A stretch of 64,000 nt of DNA from Psoroptes ovis (lineage: Eukaryota; Arthropoda; Arachnida; Sarcoptiformes; Psoroptidae): NCBI GenBank assembly GCA_002943765.1, contig PQWQ01000017.1, positions 887,501 through 951,500 on the forward strand, in the 5' to 3' direction. The first letter of the stretch is position 1; every line of letters starts with the position of its first letter. Both the position numbers and the translations under genes were made by a program. This document shows positions 47,101 through 59,634 of the stretch, in pieces. The notes beneath the pieces were generated by a model. It did not search any database, had not been told where the DNA came from, and saw only the letters and a list, made by a program, of their open reading frames with translations.

Positions 47101-50100
47101 TCAACTCATTAATTAGTCTGGAATAATTAAAATAACAAATAATAATGTTATTAAATTGACAAGAATGTCATTTAAATTACCATAAAACAATATCAAAAAG
47201 GCATTCAAAGATAAGAATGAAGAGGTTCACGAAGATTTCAATTTTAAGGTAATTTCATTTTGGAAAAGTATGCGCAAAAATTGGATGAGGGAATTCAAGG
47301 TTACCAGAGGTACTTGGTGTTGTCAGAGACATTCATAAAGATATTCAAAAGTATTTATTCAGTCAAAGGTTAATGAAATTTTTTTTGTCTTTTTTCCTAG
47401 GAATTTGACCTTTGACCGGTTGAATAGCGGTTCGAAGGTCAAACTTTCATTTTAGAAAAAATAAATAAATTCTGTATGACCGATGAAGTCGGAGGTCAAA
47501 ATAATCAAAAAATATGTCATCACCGATTGTTTTTGTTCTGTGATCGTAGAATAGACCATAGACAATATTAACATTTCTATCAGGTATCCCGATGTTTAAC
47601 CTGCATATCGATTAATGAGTAAAGATTAACTGAAAATGGACATATCTATTAAAATTGAAAAATTTTAAAAAGTTCAATGACCAAGTCATCAGTGCTCGTG
47701 GTGTTTTTTTCAAATCACAAAATGATTTTCTTGGGTTTACGTGGGTTTTGTTACTGGCCAAAAATTTTCCAAAAAATCGAAAATCACTCTGGAAAATCAT
47801 TCATCATCATTTTCAAGCATTGAAAATGGTCATCTCTGGTCATTTTAAACTATTAATCAATGATTAATCATTAAATCAAACATTAAACAAAATGATTAAT
47901 CAAAACAGTTGCCAAAGAGTTACCAATCACACAGTTTGTCCATTTTGATTTAACCGAAAAATTAATGACCAAAGTATTTAGGGGATTTTGATTGAAATTT
48001 TACCGAAATTTAAAATAAAAATTTATTTTTAGGGGAATTTCTTCAACCATTTTTCAATACTTTGACAAATTGAAACATTTAAATGATGGCAAATGGCCGG
48101 AATATCACATCAATAAATATGAAAAGTGAAAATATTTCAATTCATTCATACGAGATATGGATGTGATGATGATGATGATCATCATCAACTGTGCTTTGAA
48201 ATGGACAGTGTCCAGGTATTCAATTCAGGTATTTTCATTCAATTTTTTCATCTCGAAAAATTCAAAGATTAAAATTTTAAATATTGAAATATATTTTTGA
48301 AATGAAATCGGTCTAAATTTAACTCATTTGCATTTATACAATCATTACAATGATTGATTCGACTGGTGCTCGTTGAGCACCTGAACTATTTGACTAACGA
48401 ACGACGAATGAAATGATATGAAAACGAGTGACCGAATTATGACCGAAAAATAATATGTTGAAAGGGTTATTTTATGTAAAATTTGAAAATTTTATTCAAA
48501 CACACATGCATACGCTCATAAATCATTATATAACGATGACAAATTTAACACTTTTGAATGAAATGATGATGAAAAAATAAAAAAAATATCATTGTCCATA
48601 TACTGGTCGACCGACCTGGACAATTATGACCTGAGGAATTGATGGTCGTGTGTGTAGAACATATAAACACACATAAATACATAAACACATGTTCAAATAA
48701 CTCTTTATCTTATTGACAAGCATTTTTCAATTTCAAATATTCTTGTATTTACTGTTTCTCAACCTTTATTTGGAGGTTAAAATACTTTTCACCAAAATAT
48801 CATGATCAGGTAAATCAATGTTGGAACACTGCGCAGCAACTACCGAAAAAAAAACAAAGACAAATCCACCAAGCCGGTTGATAAACAATGTTTTCATATA
48901 AATATCTATTAATAGAAAATACATTTTACAAACATTATTTTTTTGTACAATTGAAATTTAAATTCGAGATTTGAATAAAATGGCCATTCGACGACGACAA
49001 CGACAACAACAACAGCAATCGGTAAATTGTCCCAAATTTACACAACGAAAAAATTTTACGAAAAATAATAATATTAACTACAGGTTACGTTCACGACTAC
49101 GACAAATTGAATTTCAATTGAATTTTTCAAAATTAAAAATTTAAAAGCAAAAATAAATAATTATAATAAATGGCCAGGATTCAGGATATACATGTTGGTG
49201 GAGGTGGTGGTGGTTGTAGTTGGCAATTATTGAAGAACTTTGAAATTTTTATAAAAATTTAAAATTTAAGAAATTTCTCCAGGAAAACAAACATAAAATT
49301 GTCAACAAATCATTTGGCTGGCCAAATGATCAATTAATTTTGACAAATTTTGTCGTAAAAATTGGAGAAAATTCCTGAATTATTTTCAGAGAAATTCATT
49401 GAAATCTCCCAGAGAAAATTCAGGCCAAAGTTTTTGGTCATATTTCAAATTGAATTGTCGAGAATCGGTTACGCTTCCAAAGTTTGACATTTATACTAAA
49501 ATTTACTCACCAAAAATCGTAATTTTGGCCTTCGGGGAAAACCTACGAAAAATTTGACCAATTTGTCATTTGTAGTCTTAATTTCATTTATCAGATTACT
49601 CCGAAGATTGTCGTCGTCGATTGCCCGACATCGGCGTCATCGGAATCATTGCTCTCTATGAGTTAAGATCCGCGGGTTTCTCTTGTTTCTTCTTCGAAAA
49701 GAAAATAACAACGACCAAAATGAATCAGAGCAAATCTTGATTCGTCGAAATTGATTTATTTATTTTTTTTTTGGTGGACAGCCTAAAAATGAAAATGACC
49801 ATTTATTGACCAAAAATATCAAAAGAAGAAAAAAATTTTCATGAGTCAAGATTGTTCAGGTGACAATATTCAAACGATGGTTCTTGTTTGATGTGTGTGT
49901 GGTGTGCGTATGTACGTAGATCGATATATGTAAACACACACGTGTATGTTTGAATATTTGAAAAAAAAACATATCAAGGTAAATAGTGGGTAAATAGGTA
50001 AGTAGATACATTAATACAGGTTAATAAATTAGAATTAAGCTAAACATACATTATACAGGTCAACATATGAGAAGTGTAAACACAGGTAAAAGCGTATAGG

Positions 50101-50799
50101 TATACATGAAAATTTTCAATTATTATCATTATTATGTCATTTATAATATCAAAGGTGCTACAAGTGGGTAAAAAAATTATTAAAAATATCTTTGAATTTG
50201 TGTATTACTATGTGAGTATCTACACATGTTATTTCAAGTGTAACCAAATGATAATCATCATCAAATTTCGAATGAAAATAAAATTGTCATTTGAATAAAT
50301 GATAGAATGATAGACATATACAACCTGATACCTGTGATAGAAAAAAAAGAAGAATACCATGGACAATCATTGATGGCCAAAAATCCAAAATGACCATTGG
50401 ACCATCAAATTTCTTAGATTTAAATTAAAAAGAAAATGATTTGAGTTTTCTTCTGTATCCAAATAATCAAAGTTATTTTTGGAATTTCAAAATTGAATTT
50501 TTACTGTCATTTGTCGTCATTTTGATTTGTTCAAGAAACGATTCGAGTGTAGAAATGTTTTGATATTCAAAGATAATTCCTATTGTAACTCGATGGTCTA
50601 TAAAAATTGAGCTTTTGGTGAGCTGATGGGTCAAATTTTTCTCGGTGAAATTGAGGTTTTGTCGATGACTTCTCGAAGTTTTTCTAAGATTCTTCGATAA
50701 TTTGTGAAGTAATTGATCTTCTAATGACTTATTGATAATCGATTAAGATGATCAGCATATGATTGACCCAATAAAATTACCTTCTTAAATCTTTAAAAA
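44150..50799. other. 6.6-kb intergenic region between furrowed-like and DPY19
   Basis: AT-rich, with no convincing gene. It contains CAGGTA repeats upstream of the furrowed-like start (44722-44807), a locally GC-rich patch at about 45108-45165, a nuclear-receptor DR1-type pair at 47406-47418, a GC-rich reading frame at 49594-49740 and a cluster of AGGTA/CAGGT strings at about 49978-50102. It must include the furrowed-like promoter at its left edge and the DPY19 3' UTR at its right edge. Confidence 0.55.
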
Positions 50800-53700
50800 T
50801 CAACGATTATTACAATTAAGAATTTTATATAAATAATATAAATCATTTGATGCAATTAATTGATAATTTTTTGTAATTCCATCCATAATAATATTTGTCT
50901 GATTATTATTATGCAATTGATCAACATTATTCGATATTAATCGATGACATAATCGATCTTCTGGATTATTAGTGTTATGATCATCAAAACCGATTCGTTT
51001 ATCTTCAGTGTTCCATATGTTCAACATTGTACAACTATGGCCAATATTTCCATAACAATAAACAGTTTCGATTAATAAATAATTCAATTTTAATTCACAA
51101 AGATCATTGTGTATAATCTTTGGTGATCTTTGGCTAGGTTTTGGGAAAAAATAAATAAAAAATACATAAAAAATTGAATAAAAATTTTTCAAAGAGAAAA
51201 TCAATAAAATCTTCGGATTTAGTTGGATGCCAATCCCTTAAAAATAATAGTTTTCAAGGGTTTGGAAGGTCATTCATGAAAAACAGCCATTTCAAACATT
51301 TCTATTATTATCAACAAAATCATTTAATGATATTTCAATGGTAATATGATCATCATCATAATAATCATCACTTAATCAATCATTTTTCTTAAATTCAATT
51401 TTAATATTGTGCAAAGAAATTTCATCGTTCATTATCATTATGATAATTCAATAACATCGAGCCAGATAATCCGGAAAATGAGCGAATGACTACAACGACC
51501 TACGCAAGCTATTTTGATTGGGTCAAGTTGAAAATCAACAAAATTTTATCTGCCCAACGAAGAAACGAAATCAATAAATCATTTCAAATCATTCGAATCA
51601 TCATTGCCAGGGCCTTGAACCTTGATCTATTAGAATTCTTGAAATCGATTCAATGGTCAATAACAACAATAAATTGAATCAATTTTATTTGATTAAGCAA
51701 AATTGAATCTGTTAAGATGGCCAATTTGAATCCCAGATCTTCATTATTTGAACAATTGAATTAAACTAAATTCTTCAAACTAAATTAGCTTTAAAACTAA
51801 TTAATAAAAATGTAATCAATTAAATAGGTGTATATAATTAAGTAAATAAGTAAGTTCTGCCTGCTTTATTTTCATCAAAATTTTATGCTCTAAATATGTT
51901 TTATATATGATTGGAATTGTTTTATTTTTGTCGGTCATTTTTTTTTTTTTTTTGTTTCGGTTGGTCATTTCTATCTGATTCTAATTCTTAAGAAACACAA
52001 ATGACCAAACAGAAATGAAATAAAAACAATGATACTCTCTTTGCTATTAACTCATTGATACAATTTACATTTACAATATTATAAATACACACTCAAATAC
52101 ACAATCAAACACACAAACTCAGACACATTGAATAATCATTGAATGGTGAAGAAGAAAATATCTTATTTATACTTAGTCATTCATTCATTCATCAAAATAA
52201 TGATTTGATTTCACCATCAAAATGTACCATCATCATCATCATCAGTGTTAATTATAATTATCATTGAAACAATGAGAAAAAATGGAAATAAATATATTTA
52301 AATATGAATAATTATCTCTTGAAAAAAAAATTGGATGATTTAGGTAAAAATTTAAGGTCATCATTCATTATCAACATCGATGACCATTAGGCCATTAGAC
52401 TATTAGACCATTCGAAAGGTAAAAGTTATTAATTGAAGAATGAGTGAAAAAATAAATGAAATGAATTTAACAAACAAATCAAAGATTTAAAAGGTTGACC
52501 TATTCAAAAAAAAAAAATTATAATAATTCTTCTTATGTTTTTATCCTTTCATCATCATAAATACTCTCTCTCAACTCTTTACGGTATTTATTCTAATTTT
52601 TATTTTTATTTTTGTACTTGGTCCAAACGAAATAGAACAAACGATGAATGAAATGATTGAATGATAAATTGGTGATTAGTCCAATGGGTCAAAATGAAAT
52701 GAAATTTTTTTTTTTAAATAATTCTTAATTATCTTAGGTTAATATGTACGAATTCAAGGTAAATATTGAAGAGTTTTTCGATTCGAAAAAGAAAAAATTG
52801 GAGCAAATAAACAAAAACAATGTTTTTGTAAAGTGCAAAGGTGCAATATTCTAGCGAAGATATGTGTACAACACCAGGTACACAGATAACCTAATTATTT
52901 GCTATGGTAAATTCTTTGTTTTCATCGAATCAAATTTAAATTATTTGGTGCAAAGATATTTACCTGTAAATTTGATATATTTGATAAGTACGATTTCGGA
53001 TGATTGTAGATTCATAGAATGGATTAATTGCTAATTGAAGAATTGGCCAAATGCATCGATTCATGTCCATGTGATCAGAGAGAATTATCAAAAGGGTTGA
53101 GGGAGAAAAAATTATGAAATCAATTGAAAATATTTGAAAATACAAAAATGATATACGAAATGAAAACTTACCTATTTTTCGATCGGTCGCCAATAAAACC
53201 GTGGCCATTGTTGACATTGATCCTAATTCATTTTTTTTTTCGGTTCATGGAAAAAATAATACGAGAAAAAATAAATGAATCGGTTAAATAATTAATTAAT
53301 CGAGATTAATTAAAATATTAATTATAATAATTGATTGCAATAACATGTCGAGTGTTCAACAAATCAAACATAAAATAGCGTCGCAAAGCTTTATGATCGT
53401 CATTGGAAACTTTTTGGAAACAAATTTTGGTAAAAATTCGTCATTGAATAGCATCAAATAAGAAAATCGACTTTGATATTTCGGAAATTTTTCAAAAATG
53501 CAATAATCATCATCATCATCATCATTGCTGATCATTGGCACCAGAAATTACATAAGAAAGCCCCATGGATCTTGACCGTTGGCCAAGTTTATTTCTCGAT
53601 CGTAATTGATTTATTGATGAAATGGCAAAAAAAGGAAAATAAAAGTATTTCGAAGAGTAAACAGAGTCATTGAAAAAAATAACGATTTTTGACAATCTTT

Positions 53701-56346
53701 TGGTCACCTGGGAAAATATTTCGCTTCATTATCTACAATATGTCCACGATTTTTAGAGTAAACTTAATCATAAGCTTAATCTTTAATGATCATATACAAT
53801 CGATTGCTTAATTATCGCCTTCTTTAATCATTATCTGATTTGATGAGAAAATTTTCATGGTAAAATGAAAAATTTCCCTAAAACATGAAAAATTCATTTT
53901 CATTTGCGGATATCTAACTTTTTTCCTCTGATTGTCAAGTATAATTCATCATTGATTGAAATATCAAACGATACGGTTACCGAGATCTTGATTTGAAACT
54001 CAAAAAAATGAAATATGACCAGATAAGCGTACAAAATCATCAATAAATTTGAATTATTTTGATCATTTTCATCAGATGAAAAATGAAAGAAATTTTTTCG
54101 ATCTAACGATAGATTGATTGATGATAATTGTGGTTGGCAATGCTACTGGCTGATGCTTGTCCATTTATTCATTCATTTATTGAAGGAAAATATTTTTACT
54201 TGATTTCAAATTTAAAATGAAAAGATGGATCGATAGATCGATCAGGATATTTTGACTTTGCATTTAAGAAAAATTTTCATTTTTCATTCAAAATTCAATT
54301 CATTCGATTTGATTTGAGAATCAAAGACAAATGAATGAATCGATAGATGTAAATATTTCCATAAAAAATATTTCAAATAAAATTTAAATGAAAAATAAAC
54401 AAATACACATCATACTTACCACCCAAAATATCGCCATTATCAGTGGATAAATTTTGTTTGATTATCATTAAAATTTGTTCCAATGATTCATTTGAAAATT
54501 GTTGAGGCTGTTGATTTAGATAACGATATATTGGTGTATAGGATTTCGTTCCAATCAAAATACTTATTATTATTGTTAATAATAACCAATCAAACCAATT
54601 ATTATTTTTATTGTAATTTTTATTATTATTATCATTTGATCGATGTTTAAATTTTTTCATTCGATTCGAATCATTAGCATCAACAATATTCTTACTGTTA
54701 TTATCATTATCTTGATTATAAATAGTAAATATTAAACCACATGATATAATCAATTGTGGCATCATTAATAATTTTAAACGCATTATCATTATTGCCATTA
54801 ATGTAAAACAAATTGTAATTAAACAATGATTTAGAAATAATGATAATGATAATAATGATGTTGGCGGTAGTGATTTTAATTGAAATTTTATGGATAATAA
54901 TGATTTGGTTGTAAATTTGAAAAAATTATGATAAAATCTTAATAAAATACCAATGATTGAAATGTAACCAATCATTGATTTGGTGAATAATAATTGATAC
55001 AATTCATTCAAATGTATCCAATCATATTCTTTTGAACATGTGTACAATAAACTATGAAATGTTTGATAATTTCTAGAAAATTTTGATAATAATATCGACC
55101 AAATATGTTTCATATTATCTTCATCATTGTTCTTGAATTGGTGTGGCATTAAATATTGAAGAATATATTCTGATATATAAAAATTCCAAATTATCATAAT
55201 TACTATTGATGAAAATTTATAAAATTGATAATAATTCTTCAATTTTTTCATTATCATCGATGATTTTGATAATAATGATAATAATAATGTTGATGATATA
55301 TATGATGAAATGAATAGGAAGTACAATGATTTCAATACATTTACATTTCCCAATTGTATCATGGATTGAATTAATATGGCAAATATGTGTATGAGAAAAT
55401 ATTTTTGAAGAAATTTTTCGCCAATACGATCATTGGCCGAAGTATAGAAATTTGGTATGAATTCAAAACTCAAATACAAACATAGTGTTTGAATTAGGAA
55501 TAAAAATGAAGTAAATTGCCATGATAATAATTGTGCCAATATCAAGATAGTCAGGTATAGAGATTGTTTTTTGTTTATTGACAAATTTTTCCAATCATTT
55601 TGTTTCGTAATCAAACGTATCAATAAAAATTGATGCAAAAGAAATAATGGATAACCGAAATTTTCACGTAACGGTACTGTCCATTGTACACGCGATGTAT
55701 TGATTTGATTCAATGCAAACATCACTATGGATATTATAAAGGAACATATTGATCGATTACCGAGATAATAACTAATTAATCCGATTAATACAGGCACAAT
55801 ACTATTTAATGTAAATACTGAATAAACATAGAAATAAAATGGTTCACCAATACCTTCACATGTTGATAATATTTGATTTCTATCATAATAATCTTCATCA
55901 TTATTATCATCATCATCATTTTCTAAATTTTCAATCAAATAACAACGACGCCAATCTTGATCAAAATCTACTTTGAATCCGTTGATCAAAATCGTTCGCA
56001 TTAAACGATATAATGTAGCGAGAAAAATTTCTGGCAATATTGTCAGCAATTTGAATGAATTTACAGTTGATGGTGCTAGTGAATGTCGATCGTTGAATAT
56101 TTTTTGATTAATTGTTTGGATAAAATTTTTATAATTAAAATCATTTTCATCATTTATCAATATTTTATAATAATAATAATACAATGATTGTTCCGATTTC
56201 ATTGACATTTCACGTTCTATTTCGGTCAAATATTGATATGATCGATCATTTTCAAATAATCGATTTAAATAATAAAAATAAATAATGCATACAATGATAA
56301 TAATTGATGAGAATGATAATGTTTTAATGATAGTCGAAATGGACAT
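50800..56346 (-). CDS. DPY19-family protein C-mannosyltransferase
   Basis: Four exons: 56346-54420, 53222-53172, 53030-52964 and 51133-50800, with phases 1, 1, 2. Total 2379 nt, 792 aa. It starts with a hydrophobic N-terminal anchor (SFSSIIIIVCIIYFYYL). The hallmark region of the family follows: LLTILPEIFLATLYR, DFDQDWRRCYLIE, STCEGIGEPFYFYVYSVF and QWTVPLRENFGYPLFLLHQ. Many transmembrane helices come next, then LLYTCSKEYDW and MAIMIMRLKLLMMPQ. The last three exons give SMSTMATVLLATDRKI, NPFYESTIIRNRTYQIY and the lumenal end LKLNYLLIE...CTMLNIWNTEDK, as in human DPY19L1. The family attaches mannose to tryptophan in WxxW motifs of secretory proteins in the ER. It is somewhat longer than human (~675-750 aa) because of N/D-rich inserts. 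Which DPY19L paralogue it corresponds to is not resolved. Confidence 0.93.
51134..52963 (-). other. DPY19 intron 3 (1.8 kb)
   Basis: Between TAC AG and the acceptor CCTAG. AT-rich, with poly(T) at about 51938-51954 and CA/AC-rich sequence at 52085-52125. A 63-codon ATG frame at 51486-51677 on the plus strand has no recognisable domain. Confidence 0.7.
53223..54419 (-). other. DPY19 intron 1 (1.2 kb)
   Basis: Donor GTAAGTATG at 54419 and acceptor GAATTAG ending at 53223; phase 1 preserved (GG-SMSTM). The 53473-53707 stretch has open frames on both strands without recognisable content. Confidence 0.75.
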
Positions 56347-56596
56347 TTTTTTATAGTTAAATGAATATTTCTGGTATTATTTCCCAAGATATTATTAGTT
56401 TTCAAATTTTTCTTATTTGATTCACAGAAAAATGATTGATTTCAAGAAGAAAAAATTCAAATTTGATGAATTATCATATTATTTTGATTCATTTCAATCA
56501 ATAAATAAAAATATGAATAAATAATGAAAAAACAAAGAGAATAATATTCGAAATTCAAATATTTTTGTTTGTAAACATAAACAAATCGATAACAGT

Positions 56597-56606
56597 GCCA
56601 TCTTTC
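56597..56606 (-). promoter_or_regulatory. AAGATGGC motif (YY1/Pho-like) upstream of DPY19
   Basis: On the minus strand the site reads GAAAGATGGCACTG, about 250 bp before the DPY19 ATG and in the sense orientation, as at RPL23. Confidence 0.4.
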
Positions 56607-58232
56607 ATTTGTTGTATGAACAAAGATTTGAATTTTTATCTCTAATTTTCGTTTTAATGATTGTCTCGTTTTTGTTATTCAATAGATCGTGTTGAAAAAA
56701 GTTCATTGATATCATAATCATTATCATATCACATTTTTGATCACAATAGAATAATTACAAAGGAAAAAAAATGTTCTGGAAAAAATGGGAAAATTATTCC
56801 ATTTCCACTGGGTAGAATTCTGTTTTTTTTTGTATGATCAAGAACCTAAATCGATAACAAATTATTTATTTCATCATGAGATTATTGATTTTACATTTTC
56901 ATTAGAAAAAGATAGTTAATTTACATAAAAAATCAATAATGAAATGAAATTTTATTTTTATTTACTTTGTCATATTGATATGGTTTCGTTCATTTTTATT
57001 TATTCATTTTGATTATTATTCATTTAGAATTCATTATAATTCAATTTCCATGATAATAAAACACACAACGCATGTTTTATTCTGTCAATTTTTTTTCAAT
57101 TTATTCAAAATTTATTCAGAATTTATGTGACAAAAATTCTAATGAAACAAGTAAAAAAAAATTCGCCATTTGTCTAAATTAGTTCACCGTTATGCTTTTT
57201 GTTGAGAAATTCCCAATATTTATTGTTATTTTCCATGGCAAAAATTACGTAATTGAAATCTATTTCCATTTATTCGTGAACTAAATGAATACAAAATTGC
57301 ATAATGTGAATGGAAAAAAATTTCGAATTTTTCACAAAAACAAAATTCGAAAATTCGAATCCACTGGTGTTTGAAAATAGTGGCACTGAAAATAGTTAAT
57401 TGTTTTTGGAAACAATTTTACCTGTATCATTATTGTCTATGCTGACAACTATACAATCAGATTTCGCGAAATCAAAAAAGAACCAAAAATTGCTTCCAAG
57501 GTAGCGGCATTTAAAATCCAACTAAAAATCAGACTTTTTTCATCATTACCAATTATCCTAAAGCAATCCTCAACACTGATACATGCTGCTACCAAAAAAT
57601 TGCTATGATTATAAATTTATTTTTCATTTTCTAATTCAGCTAATTTCTCCGTCATTCATTCATTCCGTTACCTCACCTATTGATTCATTGTTTTTTTTGG
57701 TTTTAAACTAATATCTATGCTACTACCATTTTCCGGTTTATATGGCTTTCAATGTTATTTGATTGACAATAAATATTTGGACACCTGATTTTATATTTGC
57801 ACATATATACACAGGGTACCGAATGAATTACATATGCTCACACATACATGCGTACACATATACGTGCATACATGTACATTTTTTGGCCATAAAAGTAAAT
57901 GAAAAACAAATAGCCCTGACGTTCGGAAATCGAATTTTTTTTTTTTTGAAACAAAATTTTTAATCTAATTAAATCAGGTGATTGAAATTAATTAGATTCA
58001 ATTAGTTATTTGAATCCGTCGAATAATTACTAAATCAGTTAAATAAATACTGAATAAAAAAAAATTCCAACAAAATTACAATCAATGCATTTACCGTCGA
58101 TAAATATCCATAAATGTCGATGTCCATTTATTTAATTGTAAGTAATTTTTGTGTATTTCAGTGTTTGTTTTGTCAAGAAAATTTACTAAATAAAAATAAG
58201 AAAAATAATATTGTTGAATGTCTTTTTCTTTC

Positions 58233-58259
<27 letters not shown>
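58233..58259 (+). repeat. poly(A) tract, 27 bases
   Basis: Uninterrupted A run between TTTCTTTC and TTTCTTTC. It is not preceded by a recognisable retroelement body or bounded by a clear target-site duplication. A similar T run lies at 63799-63818. Confidence 0.9.
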
Positions 58260-58264
<5 letters not shown>

Positions 58265-59634
58265 TTCTTAAATTTAGTGTTGTTTCAATATTTCTCGTTT
58301 CATTTTCATATCATTTCATTTGTTATATATGTTTATTATCAAGATGAATAAATAAGTAAATAAATAAATGAATAAATAAATAACTATAGCCTGTAAACCT
58401 CGGCAAAACAAGAAATGAGAAAAAAATGTACACACGTAATCTACCTATACTTTTTTCTACGATAATGAATTGAGAATGAATAAAATTACAATGATAATAA
58501 AGCTCAACCGTCACCTAAATATCAAATGAAAAAAAAAAATTTAATATCCACAAAATAATCATGATTTGTTAATTATGATTATCAGAATTTCATGCCGCTT
58601 GTTGATGTTGTTGATGTTGTTGTTGTTGTTGTGATAATAAATTGATGATGATAAGATAATTTTTCATAGCATTTAATTGATTTTTTCCTCACTTCATTAT
58701 TTATAATTTCATTTCAATCAAAGAATTTTTCAATATTACTCGCATGTTTCAACATTTTGTATTATAAAAATTCAATTATTTTTTGTGCTTTCAAAAAATT
58801 TTTTTCAACATTTTTAATCAATTCATGTGAGTAATTGATTTCCATTTTTGATTCTTTCATTGATTTTATTTCTTTCAATCCTTTTAGATTTTTAATCATA
58901 ATTTTCATTCACACCATGAGCTTTTTTGGGATTATCATCATTTTGATTAATAATCAAGAGTGAAAAAATTTTGTTTTCCATCCAATTAAAAAAAAAATTG
59001 AAAATTTATAGTTCCAATTTCATTTCCTAGTGTGTATAATTGATTTTTTTTTTCATTTTATCTTCAATATTAAAATCTGCTACTGTCAATCAAAATATAA
59101 CCAAAAATTATCTGAGAGAAACAATTTGTCATTGGAAAATCTTGTTCGTGTATATGATGTGAATGTGTTTTTTTTTTATAAATCTACTTTTTAACAAATA
59201 CTTTAATAAAACGCCCCAGTAAATCAAAACCAATGTTGTTGCTGTGAAAATTCAGATAAAAAAATTCAATTCATCATTATCGTCGATTGTTGATGACAAT
59301 TATTAAACTGTTGAAATAAAATTATGATATATTAATGTCAACAAAATATATTCATCATTAATATAACTATCATCGAAAAAATGATTATCAAATTTCATTC
59401 ATTTTAAATTCAAAAATAAATGTACAATGGTATGTTGAAGCGATAACAATTCATTTTCATCTATAATGATTCTGATATTTCATTTCAAAAAAATTAGAAT
59501 TTTTAACGTTAATTTTTCATCATTAATTTCTACGATTTTATCGATACATTTTAATTTATTGATTCGAATACGAAAACTTAACTAAAGAATTCTCCAATAT
59601 ATCTTATTGATAGTGATACAGTTTTTATTGTAAT

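Larger units (their letters stand above)
56347..59634. other. divergent intergenic region DPY19-dlg
   Basis: About 3.3 kb separating two genes that point away from each other. It contains GCCATCTT (56597-56604) near DPY19, a 27-base A run at 58233-58259, a (TAAA)n-like tract at about 58344-58382 and a CAA/GTT repeat near 58602-58632. It should hold both promoters and any non-coding first exons of dlg. No additional gene is seen. Confidence 0.6.

Noticed and set aside
51486..51677. 63-codon ATG frame inside DPY19 intron 3
   Set aside because: No domain and no evidence of independent transcription.
53473..53707. Open frames on both strands within DPY19 intron 1 resembling a possible transposase fragment
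   Set aside because: No diagnostic motif; both strands open, as expected by chance in this sequence.
58233..58259. Poly(A) tract as a retrotransposon tail
   Set aside because: No LINE or SINE body with pol III boxes precedes it and no convincing target-site duplication is visible.
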